From NCBI RefSeq assembly GCF_910596095.1, contig NC_056533.1, positions 35,376,662 to 35,440,661 on the forward strand: a stretch of 64,000 nt of DNA, in the 5' to 3' direction. Position numbers and translations under genes: made by a program. Shown in pieces: positions 23,001 through 34,237 of this stretch (positions are counted from its first letter, which is position 1; every line of letters starts with the position of its first letter). The notes beneath the pieces were generated by a model. It did no database searches and was not told the origin of the DNA. It saw only the letters and a program-made list of their open reading frames with translations. Origin of the DNA: Thunnus maccoyii (Eukaryota > Chordata > Actinopteri > Scombriformes > Scombridae).

Positions 23001-26000
23001 AGAAAAAGCAAGTCTTAAATGACTTCACATTTTCTGGGTCCACAGACATCACCGAAAGAGGTCCGAAGTTCTCAGTGGTCGGCCTGCCTGGAAGCATCAA
23101 ACAAACTTGGACTCAATATTCATGGTATGTAAAGTACACCAGCGCTTTTTACATCATACAGTGCAAACAATTAATTTGTATGTGCATTAGTGAAAATGAA
23201 TGTTGTTTATTTCTGTCTGAATTTATTACAGATTTAAACACACTCAAAATTAACATTGTAAAAATTCTAAGACAACTGAACTTTCTGCATTAGTCTTGGA
23301 AATGTTTTCCTCTTTCTCAAACCCTCTGGAAAGCACCTCTCATTCAAACCTGTTTGCTCACAACTTGATGTCACATGATGTTGGTTACTGTACATGTATT
23401 TGCTGAGCTGCAGGTGATACACTTTATGTAATAGTCGAGACATCAACTGCAAGTGTCACACAAGGAGGCAGGTGTAATGTGCAGTCTTTAACAGCTGATA
23501 AACAACAGTGGTTCCCCCACTTTACTTGATTATGACCAAACTGGTCATAATCAAGTAAACTGGGGGAACCACTTGTTGTTTGCTAGGATAATCACATTAC
23601 ACCTTTGATAAAGTGGTTCCGTCTTTGATTCACCTCGACCAAATAAGATTTGTTAAAGGTATAAAAGGTTCCTCAAACAACATGAGAAGGCTCTTTCATG
23701 CAATGTCCAAAGCTGCTACCCTTCAGCATCCAACGGTAATGTTATCCCTGAATGCTGAAAAAGCATTTAATAGAATACAATATTTATGCTATTCTATTGT
23801 ATTCCTTCCTTTTCAGCTATCTAGGTCTACTATAAAAAGGAGCTTAGTTTCACCAATTATTTTCATTTTAGCATTAGAACCTCCAAACCCCCTAAACTAA
23901 CGAGAAAACATTATATAAATCATAAAAAAAATTCTATCATTTTTTTCTCTATCATTTTAATCAAAGTCTAAATACCACATTGTGCTTTTCTAGCTGCTTG
24001 AAGAGAACATCATGACTTTTGTGAAGAATGAGCTGAAGAAGTTCAAGAAAGTTCTGAGTCCAGAATGCTCAGAGAGGTTGAGAGGAGGTGATGAAGTCAT
24101 GGGTGGTGAAGAAGAAGAGCAGAGCAGCAGCAAAAGAGAAGCCTTTCTGAAGATCGTTCTGCATTTCCTGAGGAAAATAAAGCAGGAGCAGCTGGCTGAC
24201 TCTCTGCAGAGCAGTAAGATACCTTTAAGAACTATATATGAACTCCAGATTTTAACTACTTTAATTAGTCTGATGTCTGAATAATTTGATCAAAATATGA
24301 AGTTGTTAACGTGGGGTCAAATTCCTGAATTACCTTCATTTGAAGTAAGATTTGTCATGAACACTACTCTTTAGTGTTCATTAAAAGTCATTACTTCAGA
24401 TTAAGGCAATCAAGATGTATTTGCGGTGAGCAGAACCAGAGGGTTGAGAAATGTATACATTCATCAGGTCAACATCCACTGACTGATTTTATCGTTTGTT
24501 TCCTCAGAAACTCTGACTGTGGTTTGCCAACATAAACTAAAGTCTAACCTGAAGAAGAAGTTTCAGTGTTTGTTTGAAGGGACTGCCAACGCAGGAAACC
24601 CAACATTTCTGAAGCAGGTCTACACAGAGCTCTACATCACAGAGGGAGGAAGTAGAGAAATCAATGATCAACATGAAGTCAGACAGATAGAAGCAGCATC
24701 ACGAAAACCATTAAATTCAGAAACAACAATCAGATGTGAGGATATGTTTAAACCTGTACCTGGAAGAGATGAACCAGTCAGAACCGTGATGACAAAGGGA
24801 GTGGCTGGCATTGGGAAAACAGTCTTAACACAGAAGTTCATCCTGGACTGGGCTGAAGACAAAGCCAACCACAATATACAGTTTATCTTTCCATTCACTT
24901 TCCGAGAGCTGAATTTACTGAAAGAGAAAAGCTTCAGCTTGGTGGAACTTCTGCATCACCTCTTTACTGAAACCAAAGAAGCAGGAATCTGCAGGTTTGA
25001 AGATTTCCAGGTTGTGTTCATCTTTGACGGTCTGGATGAGTGTCGACTTCCTCTGGACTTCCACAACAATGAGATTGTGACTGATGTTACAGAGTCCACC
25101 TCAGTGGATGTCTTGCTGACAAACCTCATCAGGGGAAAACTGCTTCCCACTGCTCACCTGTGGATAACCACACGACCTGCAGCAGCCAGTCAGATCCCTC
25201 CTGAGTGTGTTGGCGTGGTGACAGAGGTGAGAGGATTCACTGATCCGCAGAAGGAGGGGTACTTCAGGAAGAGATTCAGAGATGAGGAGCAGGCCAGCAG
25301 CATCATCTCCCACATTGAGACATCACGAAGCCTCCACATCATGTGCCACATCCCAGTCTTCTGCTGGGTCATTGCTACAGTTCTGGAGGATATGCTTAAA
25401 ATCACAGAGAGAGCAGAGCTGCCCAAGACCCTGACTGAGATGTACATCCACTTCCTGGTGGTTCAGACCAAACAGGGAAATGTAAAGTATCACAGCAGAG
25501 CTGCAACATATTCAGTCTGGAACAAAAAGACCAAGAAGATGATTCTTGCTCTGGGAAAACTGGCTTTTGTCCAGCTGGAGAAAGGAAACCTGATCTTCTA
25601 TGAAGAAGACCTTAAAGAGTGTGGTGTTGACATAAAAACCGCTTCAGTCTACTCAGGACTACTGACACAGTTCTTCAAAGATGAGCGTGGGCTGAGCCAG
25701 GACAAGGTATTTTGCTTTGTCCATCTGAGTGTTCAGGAGTTTCTGGCAGCACTCTATGTCTTTCAGACATTCATCGATACTGGTGTCGATCTACTGAAAA
25801 GAAGCTTGGCCTCTAAATGTAAACATCTCTATCAGAGTGCTGTTGACAAGGCTCTACAGAGTCCAAATGGACACCTAGACCTGTTTGTCCGCTTCCTCCT
25901 GGGCCTTTCAATGGAGACCAATCAGATTCTCCTACTAGGCCTGCTGAAAAAGACAGAAAATAAACCACAGGTCAAAGAGATGCTTGTGCAATACATCAAG

Positions 26001-29000
26001 AGGAAGATAAAGGACAGTCCCTCTCCAGAGAGAAGCATCAATCTTTTCCATTGTCTGAATGAGCTGAATGACCATTCTTTGGTAGAGGAGATCCAACAGT
26101 ACCTGAGATCAGGAAATCTCCCTGATAACAAACTCTCTCCTTCTCAGTGGTCAGCACTCGTCTTCATCTTACTGTCATCACAAAAAGATCTAGACGTGTT
26201 TGACCTGAGGAAATTCTCTGCTTCAGAGGAGGGTCTTCTGAGGCTGCTGCCAGTGGTCAAAGCCTCCAAAACATCTCTGTAGGTGTACAGATAACTGGAG
26301 GCATTAAATATGTTCATTATGATCATTTCTATGTTAGAGAACAAGGAAACATTTCACATTCAAACTTATTTCTTCTTCTTCAGGCTGAGTGGCTGTAAGC
26401 TTACATGGAGAAGCTGTGAAGCTTTGGCCTCAGTTTTCACCTCCAAGAACTCTAATCTGAGAGAGGTGGATCTGAGCAACAATGACCTGAAGGATACAGG
26501 AGTAAAGCTGCTCTCGGCTGGACTTGGAAGTCCATGCTGTACATTAAAGATTCTCAGGTCCATATTTGTTTAATAGATTTCATTTAAATAGATTAATAAC
26601 AAGTTGCAACCACTCACATTGTTCAAGGATATCTGACCTCTTTGGGGTTCTGATCTCTGGATATCAAGGATATGAAGGAGAGGATATTTCATAATTTCCT
26701 CTCCTTTTTGGTAATGGTGATAAAACCAAAAATACCACAAAGGATTTATGACAACTGAGCAAAATGAGGGTAAGACAGAGAATGTAATTGACAGATTTTT
26801 GTAGTCATGTGCAGTGTTGTACTTTACTGTTGTGGTAAAGAGTCAGTCTTTCTGACAGTGCCAGAAATTTAGGACCAAATTCACACATTCTGACTGCTGC
26901 TACAACCCACATCTCCAAACAAACCAATCAGAATGTGGCATGAAATGACTCAAACTGATCTGACAGTCTGTGATCGAGATTTTATTACCGATGTCTCTCA
27001 CAGTGTGACATGCAATAAATTTAAGATGATCGCTGTTGTCGCACAGTCTAAAGTCGCCTTTAATACCTTCCCAACATTTCATCGAGGTATAAGGTGATAG
27101 CTTGCTTGGAATAGTATATTATGTCTGTTTTCTCCACAAAAAATGTGCACATCTAATGGAAGGAACAAGAAAAAACATTTATGACATTTGCAGCAGCTAA
27201 AACCAGTTGTGCACGGTCATCTTGTTTCAATAAAGTTACTTGAAATTGTCAGTGCACAATAGTGGCTGGGGGATCCATGCTTACGTTCAGTGTGAGCATC
27301 ACGTTGTGGCCCGTCAATTGATCGGTACGTTGTGAGCATGAAAGTTGCCATGTAGAAAGTGTGAGTTAACACAATATACAAGATTAATAAAAGCACACAG
27401 TGTCTGTCCAACCTAATGGGTGATGCACTTTGAGGTGTGAATAGAGGTTTGATGTCTTACCCTCCTTTGCCACAATTTTCTTGCAGAAAATAGTGTACAC
27501 AGCTTCATCTGTCCCAACGGCTACCTGCCTGCACCTTCATTTGCCTATATCAAGACCTCTGGTGGCAAGTGTTGTGCACCACAATACCTCACGTTAATAG
27601 AGCATCTCTGTGTCAGTTTAATAGAAAAAGGAGCACATGTTTTTGACGGTATTGAAAATAATACCTTCAGGATTTCTAAATACCATTGAATACCTTAACA
27701 TTGTGATACTGCCCAGGCTTATCTTTCAATGTAATGTTTACTAATGCAAATGTAACTCTAACATGACACTTTTGTCTATGTGTTCAAAGGTTGTCAGGCT
27801 GTCTGGTCACAAAGGAAGGCTGTGCTTCTCTGGCTGTAGCTCTGAGCTTCAACCCTTCCCATTTGAGAGAGCTGGAGCTAAGTTTCAATCACCCAGGAGA
27901 CACAGGAGTGAAGCTGCTGTCTGCTGGACTCAAGGACCCACACTGGAAACTGGACACTCTCAAGTAGAGTAGATTATATTATTGTACCGATACATTATAC
28001 ATTACGTCTGTGTTGATATGTCTGTTCACTGACACTTCTCTACCTCTTTCACAGCTTTGACAATCATGGAGAGTGTCGGTTGAAACCATCTCCATTTAGG
28101 TGTAAGTTGTTTTCTAATGTCAAGGTTATACACTGTAACTCTAGTTCTATAAAGACATGCAGAGCCCTCTAATAGTCCTGAATTGGGTTATGATTTCAGT
28201 GTGGTTGCAATGCCCACAGTATTAACATGGATGTGTGATCTCATTGATACTATATCATATCCTACTGTATCTAGGGGTGTAACAGTACCCAAAAGCAAAA
28301 GATGCACAGAAGACAACATTTTTATAATTTATTTTGAAATATGTAATGCTTGCTGATTGGCCATAGGTTTCACTGTAAGAATTGCGGTCATATGTACCAA
28401 AAACTTCAACACATCAATGAATTGTAAAACAAGGCCTGTATTTCACTGTCTGTGTGAAGAGTGAAAGAGGGGGATGCGTTAATGACTCCTTATGTCCACA
28501 AGATCCAACTGTGTCGTCTTCTGGCTGCACTCTGGCTTACTTGCTTGTTTTAATGTCCACTGGAAACATCTCAGAAGCGAACTGTCTATTCTTCAGTAGC
28601 CACATACAGTATCTAATATAGTTCAGAGTTGTTTTGCCAGTATTTTTCGTGTTTCACAAGCATGTTGAATACTTGTTTGCAAAAATTCAACAAATATACA
28701 TGTTTTTGCTTTAATAGCACACTGGATAAAAAGTTAAGAGATCATCAAAGTTTTTAGAGTTCGTCCTGAGGGGAACATGAATGTGTGTGCCATATTTCAT
28801 GGCAATCTATCAAATACTTGTTGAGACATTTTAGTTTGGACCAAAGTGAATAAACACCAATAAATGAACTACTGGCAAACAGAAAAGGTGTATTAGATTA
28901 TAAACCACTTGTTTTTGTTTTCTCCATCAGATGCTTGTGAGGTTTCACTGGACCCAAACACAGCCCACAGAAATCTCATTCTGTCTGAAGACAACAAAGC

Positions 29001-29508
29001 AGTGATGGTGGGAAAAGAGAAGCAGCCATATCCTGATCATCCAGAGAGATTTGATGAGTGGAAACAGCTCCTGTGTAGTGATGGTCTGAATGGATGCTGT
29101 TACTGGGAGGTACGGTGGAGAGGAAGGGTTAATATCGGAGTGACATACCGAGGAATCAAGAGGAGAGGAGACAGTGATGCCTGCTGTTTTGGATGGAATG
29201 ATCAGTCCTGGAGTCTGTTCTGCTCTGACAAGGGTTACAGTGCCTGGCACAATTACACAGCAACAGACATATCTACATCCCCGCCCTATGACTCTAACAG
29301 AGTCGCAGTTTATCTGGACTGGCCTGCAGGCACTCTGTCCTTCTACAGTCTCCCTTCCACAGTCTCTTCTATCAAACACATCCACCTCCACACCTTCCAC
29401 TCCACATTCACCGAACCCCTCTACCCTGCATTTGGGTTTGAACGAACGCTGGAGTTTGGGTCTGACTGTAAATTGTTACCATCGTCTGTTTATCTGTCAC
29501 CAATCTAA
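20017..29508 (+). CDS. NLR family protein (teleost NLR-C type: FISNA-NACHT-LRR-B30.2)
   Basis: Eleven coding exons: 20017-20105, 20198-20314, 20481-20597, 20704-20820, 23046-23124, 23994-24213, 24508-26278, 26384-26557, 27790-27963, 28055-28101 and 28931-29508. All phases agree, giving 3483 nt and 1160 aa without a stop. Order: N-terminal repeats of 39 aa (about 30-147) with motifs such as PSCVSMKSDQSKREPIEFK; a helical death-fold-like exon (174-246); FISNA (about 257-330); NACHT with Walker A GVAGIGKT (K350), Walker B VVFIFDGLDEC (415-425) and the sensor stretch WITTRP (465-470); the helical region with FVHLSVQEFLAALYV (H652); two LRR exons of 174 nt each; a short linker exon; PRY-SPRY (B30.2, about 970-1150). 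Such fish proteins (often named NLRC3-like or NLRP12-like) are cytosolic sensors thought to act in innate immunity. It has only two LRR exons. The gene is apparently intact. Databases may use several names, so no symbol is given. Confidence 0.93.
20198..20820 (+). repeat. Tandem array of three 117-nt coding exons with their introns
   Basis: Exons 20198-20314, 20481-20597 and 20704-20820 are the same length, start after a 'tgttgtgtt(a/g)aag' acceptor and end in CCAAG or CCAAA before the donor. Each is phase 2-2, so any one can be gained or skipped without a frameshift. The introns are also similar ('gagaatttaaag' start, 'gattgtttatgttgtgttga' end), which shows duplication of exon-plus-intron units. 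Confidence 0.92.
20925..21035 (+). repeat. Left-arm fragment of the long-inverted-repeat element
   Basis: 'tttttcaagtctgtcctaaa' and 'cattcctccggttcatacta' match the left arm of the element at 22167-22807. It lies in the NLR intron after exon 20704-20820. Confidence 0.6.
21240..21430 (+). repeat. Dispersed repeat shared with 45180-45370
   Basis: Both copies carry 'cctcaataataaacataaag', 'gacaatgtcaacaaaa' and an end with 'cctaataaagtgc'. The family resembles fish LINE/SINE 3' tails; the exact class is unknown. Confidence 0.6.
21480..21565 (+). pseudogene. Fossil copy of the NLR N-terminal repeat exon in an intron
   Basis: 'agtgaccggtccgaaagtga' and 'aagttcaagg' align with the functional exon text 'agtgaccagtctaaacgtga' and 'gagttcaagg'. 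It is followed by 'gtaagatttaaaaacatgag', like the intron start of the intact copies. The exon lacks most of its 5' half and has lost its downstream part, so it should be silent. Confidence 0.65.
22167..22807 (+). mobile_element. DNA transposon with long terminal inverted repeats
   Basis: The left end 'aaggacaggttcacgacttt' and the right end 'aaattgtgaacgagtccttt' are reverse complements with mismatches. Similarity extends inward for about 200 bases on each side ('cattcctcctgttcacactg' left, 'cagtgtgaacaggaggaatg' right). There is no transposase. Partial copies are at 16123, 17077 and 20925. It sits in the NLR intron before exon 23046-23124. Confidence 0.75.
23469..23606. repeat. Fold-back hairpin in NLR intron
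   Basis: The inner arms 23503-23538 and 23542-23578 are reverse complements apart from one base change and one extra base. The core is 'gtggttccccca' facing 'tgggggaaccac', with a 3-nt loop. Outside them, 'aggtgtaatgtg' (23470-23481) pairs with 'cacattacacct' (23592-23603), so about 65 bases per arm can fold. The CAGTGGTTCC ends resemble hAT termini, so it may be a tiny non-autonomous element. Confidence 0.8.
23613..23890 (+). pseudogene. L1-like reverse transcriptase fragment
   Basis: The translation contains LIHLDQIRFVKG, NMRRLFHAMSKA, LSLNAEKAFNRI and LVSPIIFILALEP, resembling L1-clade reverse transcriptase motifs (DQTGFIKGR, DAEKAFD, SPLLFALALEP). An internal part between the AEKAF and SPLLF blocks is missing. 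It is a dead insert in the NLR intron before exon 23994-24213. Confidence 0.7.
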
Positions 29509-31490
29509 GAATCAATGTAGCCTCCCATGTACAACAGTGGGTTTGCTAATATATGTATAACAAGATTTATTTCCCTTTTTTCATCTTCTGTACATTTTTA
29601 ATGATGTTTCACCACAAAAAATGGGCTTACTTTTTTAATGTATCAAAATGTAAGAAATAAGCCATTAATTACCTTATTAAAAACTGTTATATATGCAGTT
29701 ATGCGACAGCTAAGATGATGACAGTGAGGGTCAGTCTATGGTGGATAACAACTGATTTGTACATGTTGTGTTTACAGTTGTTCCAAACAGCTATACTTTA
29801 GCTGATATTGTCTCATTAATATGCATTTAAATATACCCATAGTATCAAAAAATCTTTATGCAGGCTGTTGTATGGACTGTGGCACTGAAGCATCTGTCAG
29901 AGCAAGTGAGGTGAAAGATTTATCTCTGTAATAGAGTGCAGAGAAATTCTGACACACATCAGCTCTCAACATGGACTAGGAACGATATACCTCACCCTGA
30001 CAAAAGAACTGCAGACTGTACAGTTAAAGCTGCTTGGTGTCAGGCTTTCAGTGAAAAGAGGAAGCTAGCTGCCCCACAGCGAATGCATGTGCAAAGAAAA
30101 ACTAATGTGGCAATGAGTAAGCTCAAGAGGCATCTCGAAACAAAACACCACTGTGGCAAAGAGATTGAATACTAAAGGTTTGTTCGGACGAAAGCGAAGC
30201 AAATTTTTGCCTTGTGTCATTTATGCAACTTTATCTGGACTGTATCAGCCAACGTGCCAACTGTACATTAGCTAGCAATGGACACACTAACCGTATCTGT
30301 GGGAGTGTGTCTGTGCATTTGTGTGGCAGCTGAGACTCAAAAGGAACTCCAGTTCTTCATGTTTTTTTTCCTCTAGCCTTTCCCCTTTGTCCTCTTGTCT
30401 CTGTATGTTTATGAAGCAGATTCATAACAGTTACAGACAAAGTCTTAGCTCAATCTGAAACATTTTCAACTTGTATGGTCTTTGCAAATGTACAATGTAA
30501 GCCAATTTTACATTTACATTTTTTTTTTTCTCAGCTGACCCCAGGGGGGCTCTGTAAAATATAGACCTGGAAATGTGCATTGTATGTCTCCTTTAAAATG
30601 ACGCATTGCTGTGAGTTGTTTGGACTAGAATTAATATATGGAATAATATATTTCTCTTTGAACCACCACTGTATATGTGTGTGTTGTCCTTGAACAGTAA
30701 TGTGCTAATTAATATAACATACAGTCAAATCTAACAACATTGGGTTTTATTGGGATATGGGCACATTCTCCAATTTATATCTGGAAATCACAAAATTATT
30801 TAGCTGTAGTATCTCAAACAAAAACTCCTGACAACTGGTCATTAATTCATTGTTAATGCACTAGTTCCAAAAAGCATCACCTACATCAACAAATCTTCAA
30901 TTAAGTCTTAAGTCTTGTTGATGTTCTGCTCTTCGTCTCCATTGTTGTTGTTGTTTTCATGACAGTTGCAGATATTTACTTTACTGTGTCCAGAATCACA
31001 TATAAAGGTGATCTAACTTCTTTTTTAGTTGTGATTTTCCTTTAACTAAAGTGCTTTATACTGTTTTGGCCAGTAGAGAGCAGGATATGCTCATTTTTGC
31101 TATAATATTTTGAGGGCATCAACAAAGCTGTTGTTTCACAGGGAATATGTTAAATTAACTCAGGTCATCTAAAGAAATAAAGAATAAAGTATAGGACAAT
31201 TTTACCAACTTCAAATTTAGTATCTTCCTGTTATAACAACAGATTTTTGTTCACATCAGAACGAGACAATATATCACATGTACATGAGTTACACTTGTTT
31301 CCTATATATTTTCTGAGTATACAGAAATATATAAAGTACTACAATGTTTATACTCTGATTCAGGTAGCGATCATTACTGAATACTACAAAGATTGAACAC
31401 TAAACATTCACAGATGTAAGAGTTTATGTTCACATCAAAAAGTATTAATGAACATGACAAATCTCGTCTATATGATCGACATACATACAG
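29509..31490. other. NLR 3' region and gene-poor spacer
   Basis: After the NLR 3' UTR I see no gene. The frame at 30100-30175 reads MSKLKRHLETKHHC, like the end of a BED zinc finger of hAT-type transposases, but it is too short to be a gene. The rest is AT-rich. Confidence 0.45.
29676..29681 (+). terminator. Candidate NLR poly(A) signal (ATTAAA)
   Basis: ATTAAA 168 bases after the stop codon. No AATAAA is nearer on this strand. Confidence 0.3.
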
Positions 31491-31498
31491 TATAATAG

Positions 31499-32135
31499 AA
31501 GGGCTGGGTACTGAACTTTGATACTTTCATGGCACCAACCAAATTGCTTCGATACTATTGAGTATTGAAAAATGACTTGACATTCAGTACCAAATTTCGA
31601 TACCTAAGGAGTGCGCAGGTGAGTGGTGGTGCATACTGCAGTTGCAGCAAATAACACCGACCTGACCCACGGTGATGGGCCAGCGTTGTTGTGGAAGTGT
31701 AGCACCCACACTCCGATTCCCCCCATGTTGCTCCGGTGATGCTAACCCCTACAGCAACCCCTGTTCGCACTGTTAGCTCTGTTAGCACTGTTAGCCGCCT
31801 CCCTTACAGCTCGGCCACTTCCGTGTTTACATGTGATGTCGGAGGTTGGAGTCAAGTACATGCTATCCTGACTAGCCTGGAAGATGGTGACCAAAACACA
31901 GTGGAGCAGCATTCTAGGCAAAACACGGAGTGTGTACAGCATCATAAGTTAGAGGCGTGTGCCTCGCCTAGCCCCGAAAACAAATTTTTCAAGCTGTCCT
32001 CCACAACCGGCTCACCGGGGGACAAAGCAAGGGATCCTTGCAGCGAAAGTATCGTTCAGGAACCGGTATTGAAGTCAAGTCAAGGTATCGGTACTGGTAC
32101 TGGTAATGAAAGTTTTTGAACGATACCCAGCCCTA
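31499..32135 (+). mobile_element. Non-autonomous hAT-type element with 8-bp target-site duplication
   Basis: The element is flanked by identical 8-bp TATAATAG copies (31491-31498 and 32136-32143). It starts AAGGGCTGGGTACTG and ends CGATACCCAGCCCTA, so the terminal inverted repeats are TIR-type with a few mismatches. It is 637 bp long. The longest internal frame (31736-32119, 127 aa) has no recognisable transposase motif. 8-bp duplications and GGGCTGGGTA-like ends are typical of hAT elements. Confidence 0.85.
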
Positions 32136-32264
32136 TATAATAGCTTACAAAGCCTACAATGTTGTTGTTATTTTAAGCTCATTAAGCTCACTTTAAGTCA
32201 GATTCTCTGCTCAGACTCATTCACAAATCACACATCAACAAGTGGCTGAACAACCAATAAATTA

Positions 32265-32424
32265 GCTGCAACAATTAGTTGATTAATCAATTAGTTGATC
32301 AAAAGAAAATTAATCAGCAACTATTTGGATAATTGATTAATAGTTTCAGTCATTTTTCAAGCAAAAATGCCAAACATTTGTTCGTTCCAGCTTCTCATAT
32401 ATGAGAGTCTGCTGTTTTTCTAAG
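32265..32424 (-). repeat. Dispersed repeat, copy of the 3905 family
   Basis: 'gattaatcaattagttgatc', 'ggataattgattaatagttt' and 'gccaaacatttg' match the repeat at 3905-4205. Another copy is at 48450-48720 inside the astacin gene. Confidence 0.5.
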
Positions 32425-33395
32425 ACTGGGTTGCACCAACAATTAGATTAGATTAATTTAATCTAAGATTAGTTCTAATCAGAGTTGAGCAAAACTAGGT
32501 TTAAACTGAGTAAATCCAGATTTAAAATTAAGCAGAACTCTGTCGCACAATTGAAAACTAATCTCCATTTAGCAAATTCAAGTTTATTGATTTAAACCAA
32601 AATGAAATAAAGTTTAATCAGTATGGAGATACTTGCTTACCCAAATTAAATAAATAAATAAGGCTAAATAAATTTAAAAAAAAGTAAATTTGCATGCTGT
32701 CTGGATCTAGTAAGTAAAAAAGAGGGAGGGGGGACCGTTACAATCGTTAACTTTCAACTGCTCTGTATTAACGCTCTATATGCTATATAAACGCTCTGTA
32801 TAAACATTACATTGTTTGCTAACTAGCTAAAAAGTTACTCATGATGGCTCTAGAGAGAAGCTCTAATTTCTCCTCCTTTAAGAAAAACTGTAGAATCCAG
32901 CAGCTGTTTGCCCTGATAGAGAGAGCCAGATGTACTGGTTCTTCAGACTTGCTATTACCCTAGATACCCTGCCGACAATTCGGCAGAGAGTGGAGTTGTG
33001 TTGGCCAAATAGGTCCCCACCCACCCTCTGGAAACATCCGGTGACATAAAATCTCAAAATCTCTCTCTTAAGGGTCATGAGGATTTGGAGCATTGAAGGT
33101 ACAGCTGCATTTCTTTCACTGTCGTGTTTGATGGTTGGTCCAATTTTCCTCCTCAGCTCCATAACAGTTTTCTTGCTGAACTGGTATTTTGAAAAAAATT
33201 CAGCAGCATCATAAATCTCAGTTGGGTTGAGTCTGTCCCTTAATTTTCTACGAGGAACTGGATTATTTTGCTCAATCCATCTCAAAAAGGCAGCCATTTT
33301 AAAAGTTAAACTTCCTCAAGTGTTAGTTTAAAGTTAATACTGGATCACATTTTAAATTTGAATTGAACGTTTTGGTGCAACAGAATAAAATTTAA
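32425..33395 (-). mobile_element. PIF/Harbinger element, truncated
   Basis: The left end 'gggttgcaccaacaattaga' and the right end 'ttttggtgcaacag' form an inverted terminal match (GTTGCACCAA). The minus strand carries the first part of a Harbinger transposase (see 32878-33297). The element is about 1 kb, far shorter than an autonomous copy. Confidence 0.65.
32878..33297 (-). pseudogene. Harbinger (HARBI1-like) transposase N-terminal fragment
   Basis: The 139-aa frame contains RDRLNPTEIYDAAEFFSKY, FSKKTVMELRRKIGP, RFYVTGCFQRVGGDLFG and STLCRIVGRVSRVIASL. These match the start and helix-turn-helix region of Harbinger transposases such as HARBI1 (usually about 350 aa). The DDE catalytic half is absent, so it cannot act as a nuclease. 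It is a mobile-element relic, not a host gene. Confidence 0.75.
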
Positions 33396-33906
33396 TCTAG
33401 GTTTAGAGTAAAAACTCAACTGATGTTTAAAGAGAGATTTAAATTGAATCTTTCTTAATTTTCTCAGGAGTTGGTAGAGAGCAAAAACAGAGCTCAAAGA
33501 GAGTGAATGTTGGACTTATATTCGCCAGATGGATAGAAACATGCCTCCAAATGGATGATAATGTGGTTCTGTAACTACTGGATGTGGAAATAAGCTTAAG
33601 TTTGCCAACAAGTTCAATATATTAACTAACGAGGTGATGATATGTCAATGTTGTGTTCACAACTTGTTTCTGCTGCCCCCAAGTGGCCAAAAAAATCAGT
33701 TAATGCAGGTTTAACTGGTAACTGTTTAATTAAAGGATGCCAACTTCACCTTTCTTCCTTTTGGTAGAAATTGGTTAAGCTGCTATATCATGTTTGACTA
33801 CACACTGGCTGACAGTTAGCAGCTGTTAAAACCCAGAGATGTGCTGTTTCACACATTTAAGGAATCTCAATGAAAAATTGGTAGGTATACCCGCAACAAT
33901 TAAATA

Positions 33907-33950
33907 AGTGTCTATTATTTGACAATCTTCTTTGTCAAATAATAGACACT
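33907..33950. repeat. Perfect 18-bp inverted duplication, 8-nt loop
   Basis: Arms 33907-33924 and 33933-33950 are exact reverse complements (left arm AGTGTCTATTATTTGACA). Confidence 0.92.
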
Positions 33951-34237
33951 ACATTTTATGGGGGCTGCAGAGGGCTCCAGGCTTGCTACAGGGGCAATGG
34001 CCCCCTCTGCCCCACCCACTGCTCCCTTATTGATTCTACTTGTCCTTTTATGTGTTATGAGACGCACCCTAAATATCACAGTGATGTGTGAGAAGTTAGT
34101 TGTCAAAACATATACAACATGATATTAAATTTAGTATTCATTTTATGGATGAGAAACTGAAAGATTAGTAATATCTATCTAATAATAAACAAGTAACTAC
34201 GCACCAGCAGTATTTGTCTGTTTTCACAGTTGTTTGT

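Noticed and set aside
24668..25447. Several minus-strand frames of 64-85 aa
   Set aside because: Shadows of the large NACHT exon on the opposite strand.
28945..29400. 151-aa minus-strand frame
   Set aside because: Antisense shadow of the B30.2 exon.
30100..30175. BED zinc-finger-like text (LKRHLETKH)
   Set aside because: Too short and isolated to call a transposase or a gene; mentioned only in the spacer description.
31736..32119. 127-aa open frame
   Set aside because: It lies inside the 8-bp-flanked hAT-type element and has no recognised domain.
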